A stretch of 64,000 nucleotides of DNA from assembly GCA_012845835.1 (NCBI GenBank), contig JABAKD010000013.1:14159665-14223664 (forward strand), written 5' to 3'. The notes under the pieces were generated by a model, which was given only the letters and a program-made list of their open reading frames with translations, had not been told where the DNA came from and made no database searches. Below are positions 43,096 through 53,904 of the stretch, piece by piece. Within the stretch, counting starts at the first letter, position 1. Every line of letters starts with the position of its first letter. The DNA comes from Undaria pinnatifida. Its lineage: Eukaryota > Sar > Phaeophyceae > Laminariales > Alariaceae. A program made the position numbers and the translations under genes.

Positions 43096-46000
43096 GTAAG
43101 ACGTCGCATTGCTATCATACGTCGATGGCCTTTCCCCCGGGCCGCGTTCTCGCTAGCTCGCGTTCATTCACGATGATTCATGTTTTCGGTTTTTGCGTGT
43201 CTCTACCGGTCGTATCTTGCCGTTCGCGACAACAATTTGCCGCACTCGGTTCCGCGTCTTGTCGTGCTGGGGACTCGATGGAGTGTGACCACTGCTGTAT
43301 AGGGCTCGATGAAGTGTGGCCACTGCTGTATTCGCCTTGCAGCAAAACACTTGTACTGAACAGATGACTACTTGTTTCGGGGTGGAACGGGGGGGGGGGG
43401 GGGGGGGGGGTTCAGTTGCCTTGCCCGGACAGCTCGTAAGCCAGGGCTCGCCAACTTTCTTAGATTTTCTTCGATTCATCATGCGCGTTCTCTTGCCAGC
43501 AAGGTCAACGACGAAACTTTGTTTGCCACACACCCCCGGCGCTTGTTCTCCGCTGGCCGCCGACCGCCGATGCAGGAAGCCGCAAAGGATAAGGACAGCC
43601 TAAAGTCCCATGGAGTAACTCATATCCTCACTGTCAACGGGAAGGACCCCGCTTTCAAAGACGACTTCGAGTACAAGTGAGACAGAACCTGAGGGAATGA
43701 TTTTGGCACAATTCTGTGCGTGGTGCAATTTCGTGCTGTGGTTCTGGAATACTGCCGCACTGCTGCTGCGCTCTTCTGCTGTCAAAAATATGTAAAAGTT
43801 GTCAGATTTTCGGCTGACCTCCCGGAGCTACGAGGGGCACTGCTGCTGTGTGAATATTTGCACGAGAGCGGTATGTACCTTTATCGTACTGCGTATACTG
43901 CTGCGGTAGTTGTTGTTGTTCTCACATTAACTCGCATTATTATATTATCAAGTCCGTGGTCACAGGACAGGCTCCAGTCACTCTGGAGCTGAGGAGAACC
44001 CCAGGGAAAAACACATACAACCCAAGGTGGTACACGCATAGACTATATCACAGCTGACTCACATCATGCCTCCACCAGAAACATATGAAAGTGAAATCGG
44101 GAGTCGGTCTAGGTCCATGCCGGTGCATACGTCTCATTACTCACGCCTGGAGAAACCGACTATTCCGATTGCCACCCAAGGAAGACTTCCACGTACGGAG
44201 TATATATTACACGTAGTATCTATCACTACGCATACGCACGACAGGCGTAAGTCAATTGGAGAAAAGAAACAAAGAGAAGAAAAGAAGATAAAGGGAAGGA
44301 AAGAAAAGAGAAGAAAGCGAAACAAAACGAAAAAGGAAAGAAAAGAGACGAAAAAGACAAGGAAAGCAAGATAAGACAAGACAAGAAGAGGAAGCAAGGC
44401 AAGGAAAAAAGAAGAGAAAAAAGAAAAAAGAAAAAGAAAAGAAAGAAAAATGTCATACTAGCAGGCCCTAGGAACTGGCTAAGGATGGCATCGGGCTCAT
44501 AGAGGGTATCACGTCCATCATCAATAGCACCGGGGAGAGAACGCAACATGGCGAAGAAGTCAGGGCGGTCTTATGCTATCTTGTGACGGCCATTAGAAGG
44601 CCCAAAACTTTCAATACGATGATGGCCAAACCCAGACTTCAGTCTCTTGGGCATGACGCCCCCCCCCTTCCTCCCTTTCCCCCTCCCCCCCTCCCCCCCC
44701 TCCCCCCCTCCCCCCCTCCCCCCCCTCCCCCCCTCCCCCCCTCCCCCCCTCCCCCCCTCCCCCCCCCGCCCCGCCCCTTCCCCCTCCCCCCGGCCGCTTA
44801 AAGATGCCAACGGTGGATGGCGCTGCCGCAGCCTTTGCGCGTCGCTCTGCAGCTTTGCGTCTCTCCGTTTCATGTCAATTCCGCATGAACAACTCGGCTT
44901 CCTCCTCTACTCTTCGAAACCATCTGTCAGCCTTCTGAGCAGCCTTTCGCCATCCTTCAAATTTCATTCCCCAAAGACCGACATATCCTCCTTCAGATGA
45001 TATATCCAGTCTTTCTCTTGCCCCCCTGAGTAGCCCTTACCTCCAACAAACTCCCCAAACATCACCCTCTGTGGCAGACGCTCCTCTCCCATACGTGCTA
45101 CGAATCCCGAAAACAATATCCTCCGTTTGCGCACTATCGCCTCAACGCTCTCGGAATCTGTTTTGGCAAGCGCGTCGGCGTACGATAGGGTGTGGTCGTC
45201 GCGCTTCCGTTTCCGCCATCCAAGGCATCGGAGGAGCATGGAGCGGTGAACCCGCCGTAGCCTGTCATAGTCAGGCTTCTTCGGGCTCCACGTCATGTAA
45301 TCGTACAGCAGTGTCTCGACCACCTCACCTTTCAGCAACCGCACCTTCAACCGTAAACGCACACCCGGGCGATCATAGATGCCCATCTTGTACCGCTGGA
45401 AGCACGCCCAGGCCCTCTGAAGACGCCACGTTATTTCAATGCTAAGGTCTCTGTCTGCGGTGATAGCCCCGCCCAAGTACGCAAACTCGATTGTTTGTAT
45501 ACCTGGCCGGCTGCATTGATTGTGAAGGACACCTTCCCCCCGCCTTTGGTTTTCAGGCACATTATCTCTGTTTTTGCCTCGGATACTGTAAGCCCGAACG
45601 ACGAGCACGCAGTCACGATCACCTTTATCATCCTCTCCAGCCCTTCTGATGATCGCGATACGATGCCCGCATCGTCCGCGTACAGCATACCCCACAATAT
45701 CTGCACCTCCTCCCCCTCCTTCCCCCTCCGTCCGTCGACTTTGCCTGTGCGTGAAGTGCCCTTAGTGCGTGAAGTGCCCTTCTTCTCGCCTTCCTCCTTT
45801 CGCTGGAGCTGCACCATGTTGTCCGTGATGGCTGCATCATCGAGGAAGCGTTTCTCGGCCACACGCAGTACCGCCGTTGAAAACATGTTGAACAGCAATG
45901 GCGCGAGCACGCATCCTTGCCTGAGACCTTGCCCCACGTCGAACTTATCCGAGCACTCTCCATCATCCAGCCGCACGCATGCTTGCATACCGTCGTGGAA

Positions 46001-49000
46001 TTGGCGGATGACGGCGAGCATTCTCGGTGGCACGCCAAAACGAGCAAGGACATCCCACAAAAGACTTCGGTCAATGGAGTCGTATGCTTTGGTGAGGTCG
46101 ATAAATCACATGTACAAGGGCGTGTCCTTCTTCCGCGCCAGTTCCTGCAGTCGTCGTACTACGAACATCATGTCAACCGTCGAGCGTTGGGGTCTGAACC
46201 CACACTGTTCCTCCGGCAGAATGTTCTCGCGTTCGCAATAGTCACCCAGGCGACCCGCGATGACTTTGAGGAGTACTTTGCTGGCGTGAGCCACGAGGGA
46301 GATGCCACGATAATTGCCACGCTCAGGCCGATCTTTCTTCTTGTGAAGCACCTTAATCGTTGCATCTTTTCATTGTTGCGGTACGCCACCCCGCCTTCAC
46401 ACAGCGGCGATGATGTCGTGGAGGTTTCCGAGGGTGTTCAATTCTCCTTCGTTGGCCAAAACCTTCAAGAGCTCGGCCGGGAGACCATCGGGCCCTACCG
46501 CCTTTCGGTTCGCCAACGCACGGATCGCCTCCTCTACTTCGTACCTAGACGTGACATCGCCCAGTGGTCTGCACGGGGGCCACTGCTTAAGCTCGTCCAC
46601 AATGCTCGGATCAAGGGTCGGCGACTTGGTGTTGAGCAGTGTGTGAAACCACCTCACTCACCGCTCGCGGATGAAGGCATTATCCCGTAGCAATCGACCT
46701 TCCTCGTCCTTGATGTACTGCGAGTTAAACGTCCTCTTCCCTTCCACACCCATCCCCTTGATGTGTTTGTAGAAGCCAAATTGATCACCTTCTCGGATAC
46801 ACCCTTCGAGTTGGCTAACGTAATTTTCGAAAAACCTCTGAACAGCTTCCGCCCGCGTGCATACCAGCTGTTTGGTGGTCGCCTTCAAGGCTTGCCGTAG
46901 ACCACGATCGTTTGGAGCAGAACGGACCTGTTTCCTCGCGTCTTCCCTATCCTGCCATCGTGCATTCAACTCCGCTCTAGTCTCCTCGGTCTTACACCAG
47001 CCCCTCGGCACTTGTTTGCGCCGAATAGGGCGCGCTATGTCGGCGGCGTTTGACAGTATCGTCTCGGTCAGTAATGAGGCCATGTCATCAACGCTTCGGG
47101 CATTAGTACCGGGTGTCGGAGAGGCAAGGTTGGCTGCTATCGCATTTTGCAAATTCATCCGTAGATGCGGGTCCGCCATTAATCTTGGTAGATCAATAGC
47201 TCGCCGGTTTTTGATAACTATCTTCGGACGATTTGGTGCGATGCGGCCTACGAGGCGAACATTTGTGATCACGAGGTTGTGGTCGGACTCGGCGTTCTCC
47301 CTGGGTGGAGTCCGCACAGTGACACTACGTACCAATCGTCTACCCACTTGCCGTGTCAGTGTGTAGTCAAGTCTGTACTGGGGCTTTCCTGGGTTAGGGC
47401 TCTGAAATGTATACGATATACCACGAGCAGGGGTAGCATAGTACGTGTTGAGGAGGGCGAGTTTGTTATCAGTTGCGTGAGCCAATAGTCGCTCTCCGTT
47501 GTCGCTCAGCTCGTCACGCCCGTATGCACCCAACACCTTCCTGTCGGTCCACTCGATCCCTCTCATGCCTGTACGAGAATTTGCGTCCATCAGGACAAGG
47601 AGGTGGTCCCTACTGGGTACCTCCTTGGCCACCTCGTCAAGTCAATTCCAAAAGTAATCGTTTTCGCTGGTGCTCTTGTCGAGAGTGGGAGCATAGCCTA
47701 CAATGTAAGACACACCGTTCGATTTCCCTTTGAATTGGATGCAAACCTCCATCAATCTAGCACTGATGCACTCAACCGCGACGTCGCCCTTATCCATCCC
47801 TGCCACGATAGACTCTCTAACAACTAAGCCTACCCCGTAGTTCCCCTTCTTGTGGTACTTTCCTCCGTCAGCTCCTGAGCAAAACAAAACATACCCCGCC
47901 GCCGTGAAAGCACTTTGTCCATTGCGCCTCACCTCCTGCAATCATATGACATCACAACCTGCGTCTTCGCAAGTCTTCAGAGTCACCTCGGCGTGGCCTA
48001 TGCCGTTCGTGCCCTTGAAAGCAAGTGTTCGAACGTTGTACGTACCCACGACGAGTTCCCCTGCTCTCGACCTAGCCCTTGCATCTGTGCGAATTTTGTG
48101 AGCAGCCCTTCGAATCCTCCTGCGTCTCCTCCTCTTCTTCCGAGCCTCCGATTTCCTCCATTCCACCCTCCGTTTTTCCCAGACAGAGTATTTCCCCCTC
48201 TCCGTCTCCCTTCGCCCATCCCGGTTCTTGCCTAAGTGCCAACGTGAAGGGGGCAGCAGTCCCGACACGCCACGTCTATCTCCTTCCCGACTTTGGTGCT
48301 TACTCACGTGGGTTCGATCCTCTCTTCTCTGTTCGATACGCGCCCCACGCTTTCCGCGGCGGTGATACGACACTGCGTCCGCAGGCAAGGCTGCTGCGTT
48401 AAAAAATTCCGCGGGGGAATTTTTTCGCCTTGTCGCTGGCTGCCACCGCCGGCCCGGCCATACCCGAGCGCTAGTGCAGCGCTCGAGTAAGTTCGACGCC
48501 ACACACCCCCTCAGGGGCTCTGGCACGTTTTGGGGAAGCCTCAGGCCCGAGCATCACCCCGGCCGGGGAGCAGCCGAGGGCAGAAGTAATGAATGCCGGC
48601 AGCGCAGTTTGCACAGCCAAATACAGCAACATAATGTCAGTGATGTAGGTAAACGACGAAAGCAGGAACGCGCTGCTGCAGCGTGGCATCGATCCCACAC
48701 ATGTACTGTAAGGCGTTGGTACTTTCCTGAGCTGTTCCCTGATGCGGTCAAACCTCGTGGTCGGATTGAGGCGCCTTCACCGGCTTTGTCCCACAAACCG
48801 TAGGCCAGATGAAGTACCAAATACTTCGAAGTATATTTTATTTTATAGAGATCTTTAAGCTGTTTTTTGTGTTCTTGAGCTTTTTTTTGTCAAATCGCGA
48901 GAGGGCGTCGACCCACCCTAACCCTGACCCTAACCCCAACCCTAACACTGGCTAGGGCTCCAACCCGAGCGCGGCTTCGCCGCGCGTTTTGGAAAAACTG

Positions 49001-52000
49001 ATAGAAAATGTGCGGACCACCTCAAACATCGAAACATATTTGGTATTTTATCTGGTATGATTTGTGGGGTGAGAACATGGCAAAAGGCTACTGGTCGGAT
49101 TGGACTGGTCACGACCCGACCAGACCCGACCCGTGATATTTTAGTAACCTGCGGACCCGACGCGCCCCGTGAGATTTAGTAACCTCCCGGCCCGACCCGA
49201 CCCGTGATGTTTCAATCCCCCTGACCGAACCCACCCGGCCCGCCCCGTGAGACTTAAAAACCCCATGACCCTATCCGACCTGAGACCAACCACTATGGGA
49301 AATATTTTGAGCGATTATTTGTCTCTTCAACAGGGATCTCCGACGCCAAGAATAAAAACCATCTACTATGGTACCAGAAATCATCGTTATTTCTGAGTTC
49401 AGAAATAATCGAGGCCAGGAATCAGCGGATCTGGTGATTTCTGAGCCCAGAAATAGCAGCTCTTCCAACCTCTCAGAACTGGGATTATTTGGCTTTTGGA
49501 TACTTTTTTTCTTTCTTTTACACACACACACTTCTACTTTCCACCTTCTTCCGGACAAGCCGTGGTCACAGATGTCGTCCCTTCTCCCCCCCGGTTGCTT
49601 GCCTTCAATTTTTATCGCGCACAGGGTTCAGCAACCCCACTGCTCGTGGATTTTTCATCGAGTGTTGCTAACTCACGCTCTCGCGCTTTCCGCAAGTCAG
49701 TTTGTGCACAAGAAAAAGTCCCCACGAATTTGCACGAGTGTGCACTCGGGGGGATTCGAACTCACGAAACTGGTCTATACCGGGCTCGAGGATAACCTGA
49801 TACGCCACCGGGGGCGACCGGCTATTACCTCGTACCAAGTATCACATGTTACCAGTGCCTACTCTGTGCCTTGTATGGTTCCTATCTGATGTACACGTCA
49901 CCCATCACCCACAACAAAGAATCACAAACACACCTACGACAGCATACATTGTTGTGTGCGAGACAGAGCTTCTTCCTCACACAAACGCGACAGCAGCAGC
50001 AGCAGCACCACCATCGAAACCACCACAGGCACACCGCACCAGCACTACACCAGCAGCACAGCAGCAAAGACAGTAGCAGAGGCGGTGGTGACCTCACGTC
50101 GCCGGAGGCAGTGAACGTGCCAGATTTCAAAAATAAAGGCAAACGGCAAAACAAGACCTGTACCAATTCAAAATATAACCACTTTCCAAAAATGAGAAGC
50201 CATGGACGCCCCTTATTTCTGATGCAGTTATTTTGAAGCCTCGAAACTACAAAAATAATCGCCAGAAATAATCGCTCCAAATATTTCCATAGTAGTAGGT
50301 CTGACCTCTGACATTTTGAAGACGTCCTAATTCGACCCGACCCGCCAGACATCTGAATGACCCGGTCATATCAAGGGTTTGGTTGGGTTGTATTGACCCT
50401 CGAGTTTTTTTCTCCCGACCTGAGGGATCGACGAGCGGATGAGGCCCGCGGGTCGCAGGTGGACACCTAAAAGACAGTTTAATTATTCTGTTATTACTAG
50501 TAGCCCAAAAGTGTTGTGTGGCCTGGGTGTAAGGAGTATGGATGAGTGTGGACATGAATACATAGAGTTGACTGAAGTTGAATATGATGCCAAAGGAGCA
50601 TCGGCATGAGAAAAAGGTGAATCTGCTACCACCGCGCAAGGAATTTCCACCAATCAAAACTTCAACCAAAAAAAATGACCCATCAGAAAACTGCGGGCAT
50701 GAAACCTCTGTCGGCCACCGTGCAGAAAGATTCGGATCCACCGGCCGGATCGGAGGGTCCGACCTGTGGGCCAGCTGTGTTAGTGTTGGTGTGATGTCAA
50801 CTGCAGGGTTATATTGTAATGTTTTCACAATTAGCACTTTCTACAGATGATAGCGCGTCTCGAAGCAACGCGGCGCGGATAATAGACGTTGCCTGCGCGA
50901 TTCATCGTGTCCTTGGCGCAAGCAATACGACCCAAATCAGAAAACTGCAATGGCATCATCCACGGCTCCAAAAGCAATTGACGCAAAGTGGATTCGTTCG
51001 TCGTGTCGTTGGCGCAGGGATTACGACCCACATCAGAAAACTGAAATGGCATCATCCACGGCTTGAACTTTGTTTTACCTAAAGTGACGTCACCTTGGAT
51101 GACGTCACTTGTCACCCGTGGATGTTCCACCAACCAGAACACATCGTTCAAAAATCCGATCGATCAGAAAACCGTTACGTTTTTGTAGCAGGAGTCCCCT
51201 CGTTTACCTGCCGCCTTGTAACTGCACACCTACATGCTACCCTAAAGACCATCAGACACAGATAAATATCCAGCTGACTTATATTGACTCCCTCTGCAAC
51301 AGTTTTATGGGACTTTGGTACGGACGACACAAGGTGATTTATTTTTGAATATAAACACGGAAACCTAATGCGGCGTTACGTTTTTGTATCAAGTGCCCTC
51401 GTCACCCCTGCTGCCTTGTACCTTCACGTCTAAATGTCTACCCTAAAGACCATAATTGATTGTGAATGCAAAGTTTTTGGGGGGGATTTCGGTTTGCGGT
51501 ACAGGGTGATTCACTTTGGAGGCGGCAACGGCAACCTCACGCGGAGCGTTACGTTTTCGTGGCAGGTATCCCCTCGTCTTATATTCTGCCTTGCACCTGC
51601 GCACACCTGCATGCCTACCTACAAGACCATCAAACACATAAGAGGCATATTTCTGTTTGATTCCCGCTGCAACTGTTTGGGGGACTTTGAAACGCACGAC
51701 ACAGGGTGGGAACCTTTGGAGGCGACCACGGAAACCAAAATGCGCCGTTTTGCTTTTTAAAGCAAGTGTCTCCTCGTCATACACTCTGCCCTGCACCTTC
51801 GAACCTAAATGCCTACCCAAAAGACCATCAGACACAGAGAGACACCTCGCTCGCTGACTGATTGAGTCTCAATGCAACGTTTTGTTTGGGACCTCAATAT
51901 GCGGCACAGGGTGATTACCTTTGGAGGCGACCACGGAAACCTCACGGGGCGTTACGTTTTTGTAGCAAGTATCCCCTCGTCACACCCGCTGCCTTGTACC

Positions 52001-52599
52001 TTCGCACCTACATATCTACCCGAAAGGCCCTTAGACACAGAGAGACACCTTGTTAACTGATTTACAATGACAAACAAATCTGTTTTTGGTACGCGGACAG
52101 GGTGATTAACTTAGGAGGTCACAGCGGAAACTCCATGCGGCGTGACGTTTTAGTAGCAAGTGCCCCCGCATCACACGCGCTACCTTGTACCTTGACACGT
52201 ACATATCTACCCAAACACGATTTGACACAGAGAGAGACCTCGCTGACTGATTCCTACCTCGTTTTGTTGGGGGGCTTCGATTTGCGACGCAGGGTGATTA
52301 ACTTCGGAGGCGACAACGGAAACCTCACGCCCCATTTGGATGATAGCTTGGCGTTCGTCAAGTCCGGAGCGGAGAGCGGCGGAGTCTTGATCCACTGCAC
52401 GCACGGGACGGGCCGAAGCGCAGCCGTGGCTATCGCCGCCGCGATGAAAGCGCAGGGGGATGGAACTCCAGGAGGCGTTGTTGGCGGTTTCCCGGAAGCG
52501 TTCAGGCTGGTGAAGTCACGCCGCCCCGGAACGGACCCTCCGATGCCCTTTCAGCTGGAGCTAGACGCGTGGCAGAAGGAGAAGTCCAAGTCGGCTTAA
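43003..52599 (+). CDS. Dual-specificity protein phosphatase, three exons
   Basis: Small DSP-fold cysteine phosphatase of 166 aa that would dephosphorylate phospho-Tyr/Ser/Thr (or another phospho-substrate) via a cysteinyl-phosphate. Exons 43003-43095, 43576-43676 and 52293-52599 join in phase. The N-terminus has [11 protein letters not shown] and exon 2 has [14 protein letters not shown]. The exon 2/3 junction gives [20 protein letters not shown], carrying the likely general-acid Asp. The P-loop [10 protein letters not shown] matches HCX5R with the Ser after Arg. The C-terminal helix reads [19 protein letters not shown]. No signal peptide, membrane segment or extra domain, as in atypical DUSPs. 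Intron 2 is 8.6 kb and contains a LINE, a TIR element and splice-site repeats. The physiological substrate cannot be inferred. Confidence 0.92.
43576..43676 (+). CDS. Phosphatase exon 2
   Basis: Acceptor GATGCAG; reads [20 protein letters not shown] to DDFEYK, ending two bases into the Lys codon. Donor AA|GTGAGA. Intron 1 holds a run of 22 G at 43389-43410. Confidence 0.9.
43900..44025 (+). repeat. Dispersed repeat R3, copy 1
   Basis: Contains AAGTCCGTGGTCACAGGACA and GGCTCCAGTCACTCTGGAGC. About 90% similar to the reverse complement of 55895-55995. Function unknown. Confidence 0.75.
44262..44452. repeat. Purine-rich (GAAAAG)n tract
   Basis: Nearly pure A/G on the plus strand; Lys/Arg/Glu-rich or Phe/Leu-rich frames here are artefacts. 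44460-44640 carries a coding-like minus-strand stretch discussed in the findings. Confidence 0.85.
44660..48526 (-). mobile_element. Near-intact LINE (endonuclease plus reverse transcriptase) in phosphatase intron 2
   Basis: Read on the minus strand, one frame runs from about 48526 to 45490 interrupted only by TGA codons, then continues after frameshifts near 45490 and 44970. An Arg-rich N-terminus is followed by an apurinic-type endonuclease ([49 protein letters not shown]). RT follows with [76 protein letters not shown] and the YADD box in [14 protein letters not shown]-terminal domain with [17 protein letters not shown] completes it. No LTRs. The coding-strand 3' side ends in a G-rich tract (plus strand CCCTCCCC, 44660-44790). 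Antisense to the host gene. Confidence 0.93.
48401..48485. other. Two strong hairpins at the LINE 5' side
   Basis: AAAAAATTCC-GCGGG-GGAATTTTTT (48401-48425) and CGAGCGCT-AGTGC-AGCGCTCG (48465-48485) are perfect stems with 5-nt loops. Confidence 0.7.
48912..48946. repeat. Interstitial telomere-like repeats
   Basis: CCACCCTAACCCTGACCCTA and following CCCCAACCCTAA: about five CCCTAA-type units with variants, inside phosphatase intron 2. Confidence 0.7.
49080..49280. repeat. GACCCG-rich imperfect repeats
   Basis: Three to four copies of a segment like GACCCGACCCGTGATATTTT, about 50 bp apart; a related GACCCGACCCG stretch follows the TIR element at 50334-50345. Confidence 0.65.
49284..50301. mobile_element. 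Putative 1.0 kb TIR DNA element
   Basis: Left end GACCAACCACTATGGGAAAT (49284-49320) matches the reverse complement of the right end (50266-50301) at about 33 of 37 positions, through ...GAGCGATTATTT. Both ends abut TGA (49281-49283 and 50302-50304), a possible 3-bp target duplication. No transposase was recognised inside; the middle has a CAG/CAC-rich tract (49988-50080). Confidence 0.6.
49735..49830 (-). repeat. tRNA-like sequence, probably SINE or tRNA pseudogene
   Basis: On the minus strand a TGGCGTATCAGG A-box-like word is followed by GAGTTCGAATCCCCC, a B-box-like word. The T-stem does not pair and no acceptor stem closes, so this is not an intact tRNA. Lies within the TIR element. Confidence 0.4.
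51169..52327 (+). repeat. Tandem array carrying copies of the phosphatase exon 3 acceptor
   Basis: Six units of about 172-204 bp. Each contains a CCTTGTACCTTCGCACCTAC-type segment, an ACAG acceptor followed by GGTGATTAACTTCGGAGG or a variant, and then ACGGAAACCTCACG. GGTGATT-like starts occur near 51333, 51505, 51705, 51909, 52101 and 52293. Only the last continues into the phosphatase coding sequence; in the others GCGTTACGTTTTTGTAGCA follows. Confidence 0.9.
52293..52599 (+). CDS. Phosphatase exon 3 (catalytic)
   Basis: Acceptor GACGCAG at 52286-52292, then G-GTG-ATT-AAC completing K-V-I-N. It contains the whole catalytic P-loop and ends in TAA at 52597-52599. Its first 35 bases are homologous to the upstream tandem units. 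Confidence 0.92.
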
Positions 52600-53349
52600 G
52601 TCTTTTGAAACTACAGTACACCCACGTTTTGGGTGGTAACCCACTTCGAACGTTTGCGGTAGAGAAAGGGCTACCCCCTTAAGCATTGCACGAGCGTTTT
52701 TAGGGATAAATTGCTGGAAATGAGTGTGGGATAATATTTTCAGTAGTAGAAGGGGTAAGAGGAGAGCCGTACGACACGGGGGTCTGGGCCTTTTTTTGTG
52801 CTCTTTTAGGTCTTGTTTTGCTCGTGACACCGACCTCATACGGCACAGCAATAGTACTGGTAGTCTTGGTTTTATTTCCAGTAAAAAATATCTCAACGAG
52901 TATATATACTCCAGAGTATTTGATATGTTGGCAGGGAGCGAATACCTGGTATATTATTTTTCGGTATTTGGCCCTCTCGTGGCGTTTTTACCGGGTCATT
53001 ATTTTTCGGCAGGGTGTTTAGGCGCTCTCGAGGCGTTTTTTTCGACGGCAACGGAGTGCACGGGCGACTCCGAGGCCACCGACTGACGCGAGCTACCATA
53101 GGGGTGTTGTACAGCAGTACCAGCACCACTTGTTCACCGAATTATTTTTGGCTGATGAGAGCTCCTCCGCTACGGTAATGACTGCCAGGTACGGGTAATT
53201 GGACTAACAAACTACCCCGGTACCTGGCCTACCATTTTTATTTTACAGCATTACTGTTATTTGTTGAACCTCGAAGTATACCGCCATGGGGTTATTGATG
53301 GGGCTGACCTTGTTCTGTTTGTGGTCAGGTTTTGGGTGGCGTCGAGAGA

Positions 53350-53410
53350 GAGGGGGGGGGGGGGGGGGGGGGGGGGAGAGGGAGATCGAGGGAGAGAGAG
53401 AGAGAGATCC
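53350..53410. repeat. Poly-G followed by (GA)n
   Basis: A run of over 20 G leads into GAGAGGGAGATCGAGGGAGA and further GA dinucleotides. Simple repeat. Confidence 0.9.
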
Positions 53411-53904
53411 TCGAGATAGGAGCAACGGGAAAAATGGGTTAAAAAGTACCACTGCTCCACGTCTCGAAGGGTTTTTTAACCAACCCGCGGCTTCCGCTTG
53501 TATGTGGGGTTTGGTTGTTTTTTTTTGCAACAGCAATGGAAACGACGTATTTCTTGCGGGCTAACTGTACGCGTGGAATTAGCAAAGTGTTACCCGGTAC
53601 TTCTTCGAGCGTGGAGACTTGCGTCTGCGTGGTGTCGTTTGCTCGCCCGGCGCAGCAGTACACATGTTTTAAGGGTGTGTGTTTTCTGGTGGCAAACCGA
53701 GGACATCGGAAAATCCTTGTGAGAGCAATTTATTCAGGCCATAAAATCGATAAGTAAAGCGCGATGCAACCAAGCATTTGGGAACAGCGTGCGGCAATAC
53801 GAGCATCTGGGAAACGCGTGCGGCCGCACGAGTATCGCCATCCCGCGCGCGTATCTACAGCTCGTTGCACCGCAGTTTCGGGGCCACGGACCCGGGCTTC
53901 TTCG

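Noticed and set aside
44571-44873. Proline- or glycine-rich proteins over the C-tract
   Set aside because: The frames are created by (CCCTCCCC)n at the LINE 3' side.
49735-49830. Functional tRNA gene on the minus strand
   Set aside because: B-box-like word is present, but the T-stem is unpaired and no 7-bp acceptor stem closes; kept only as tRNA-like.
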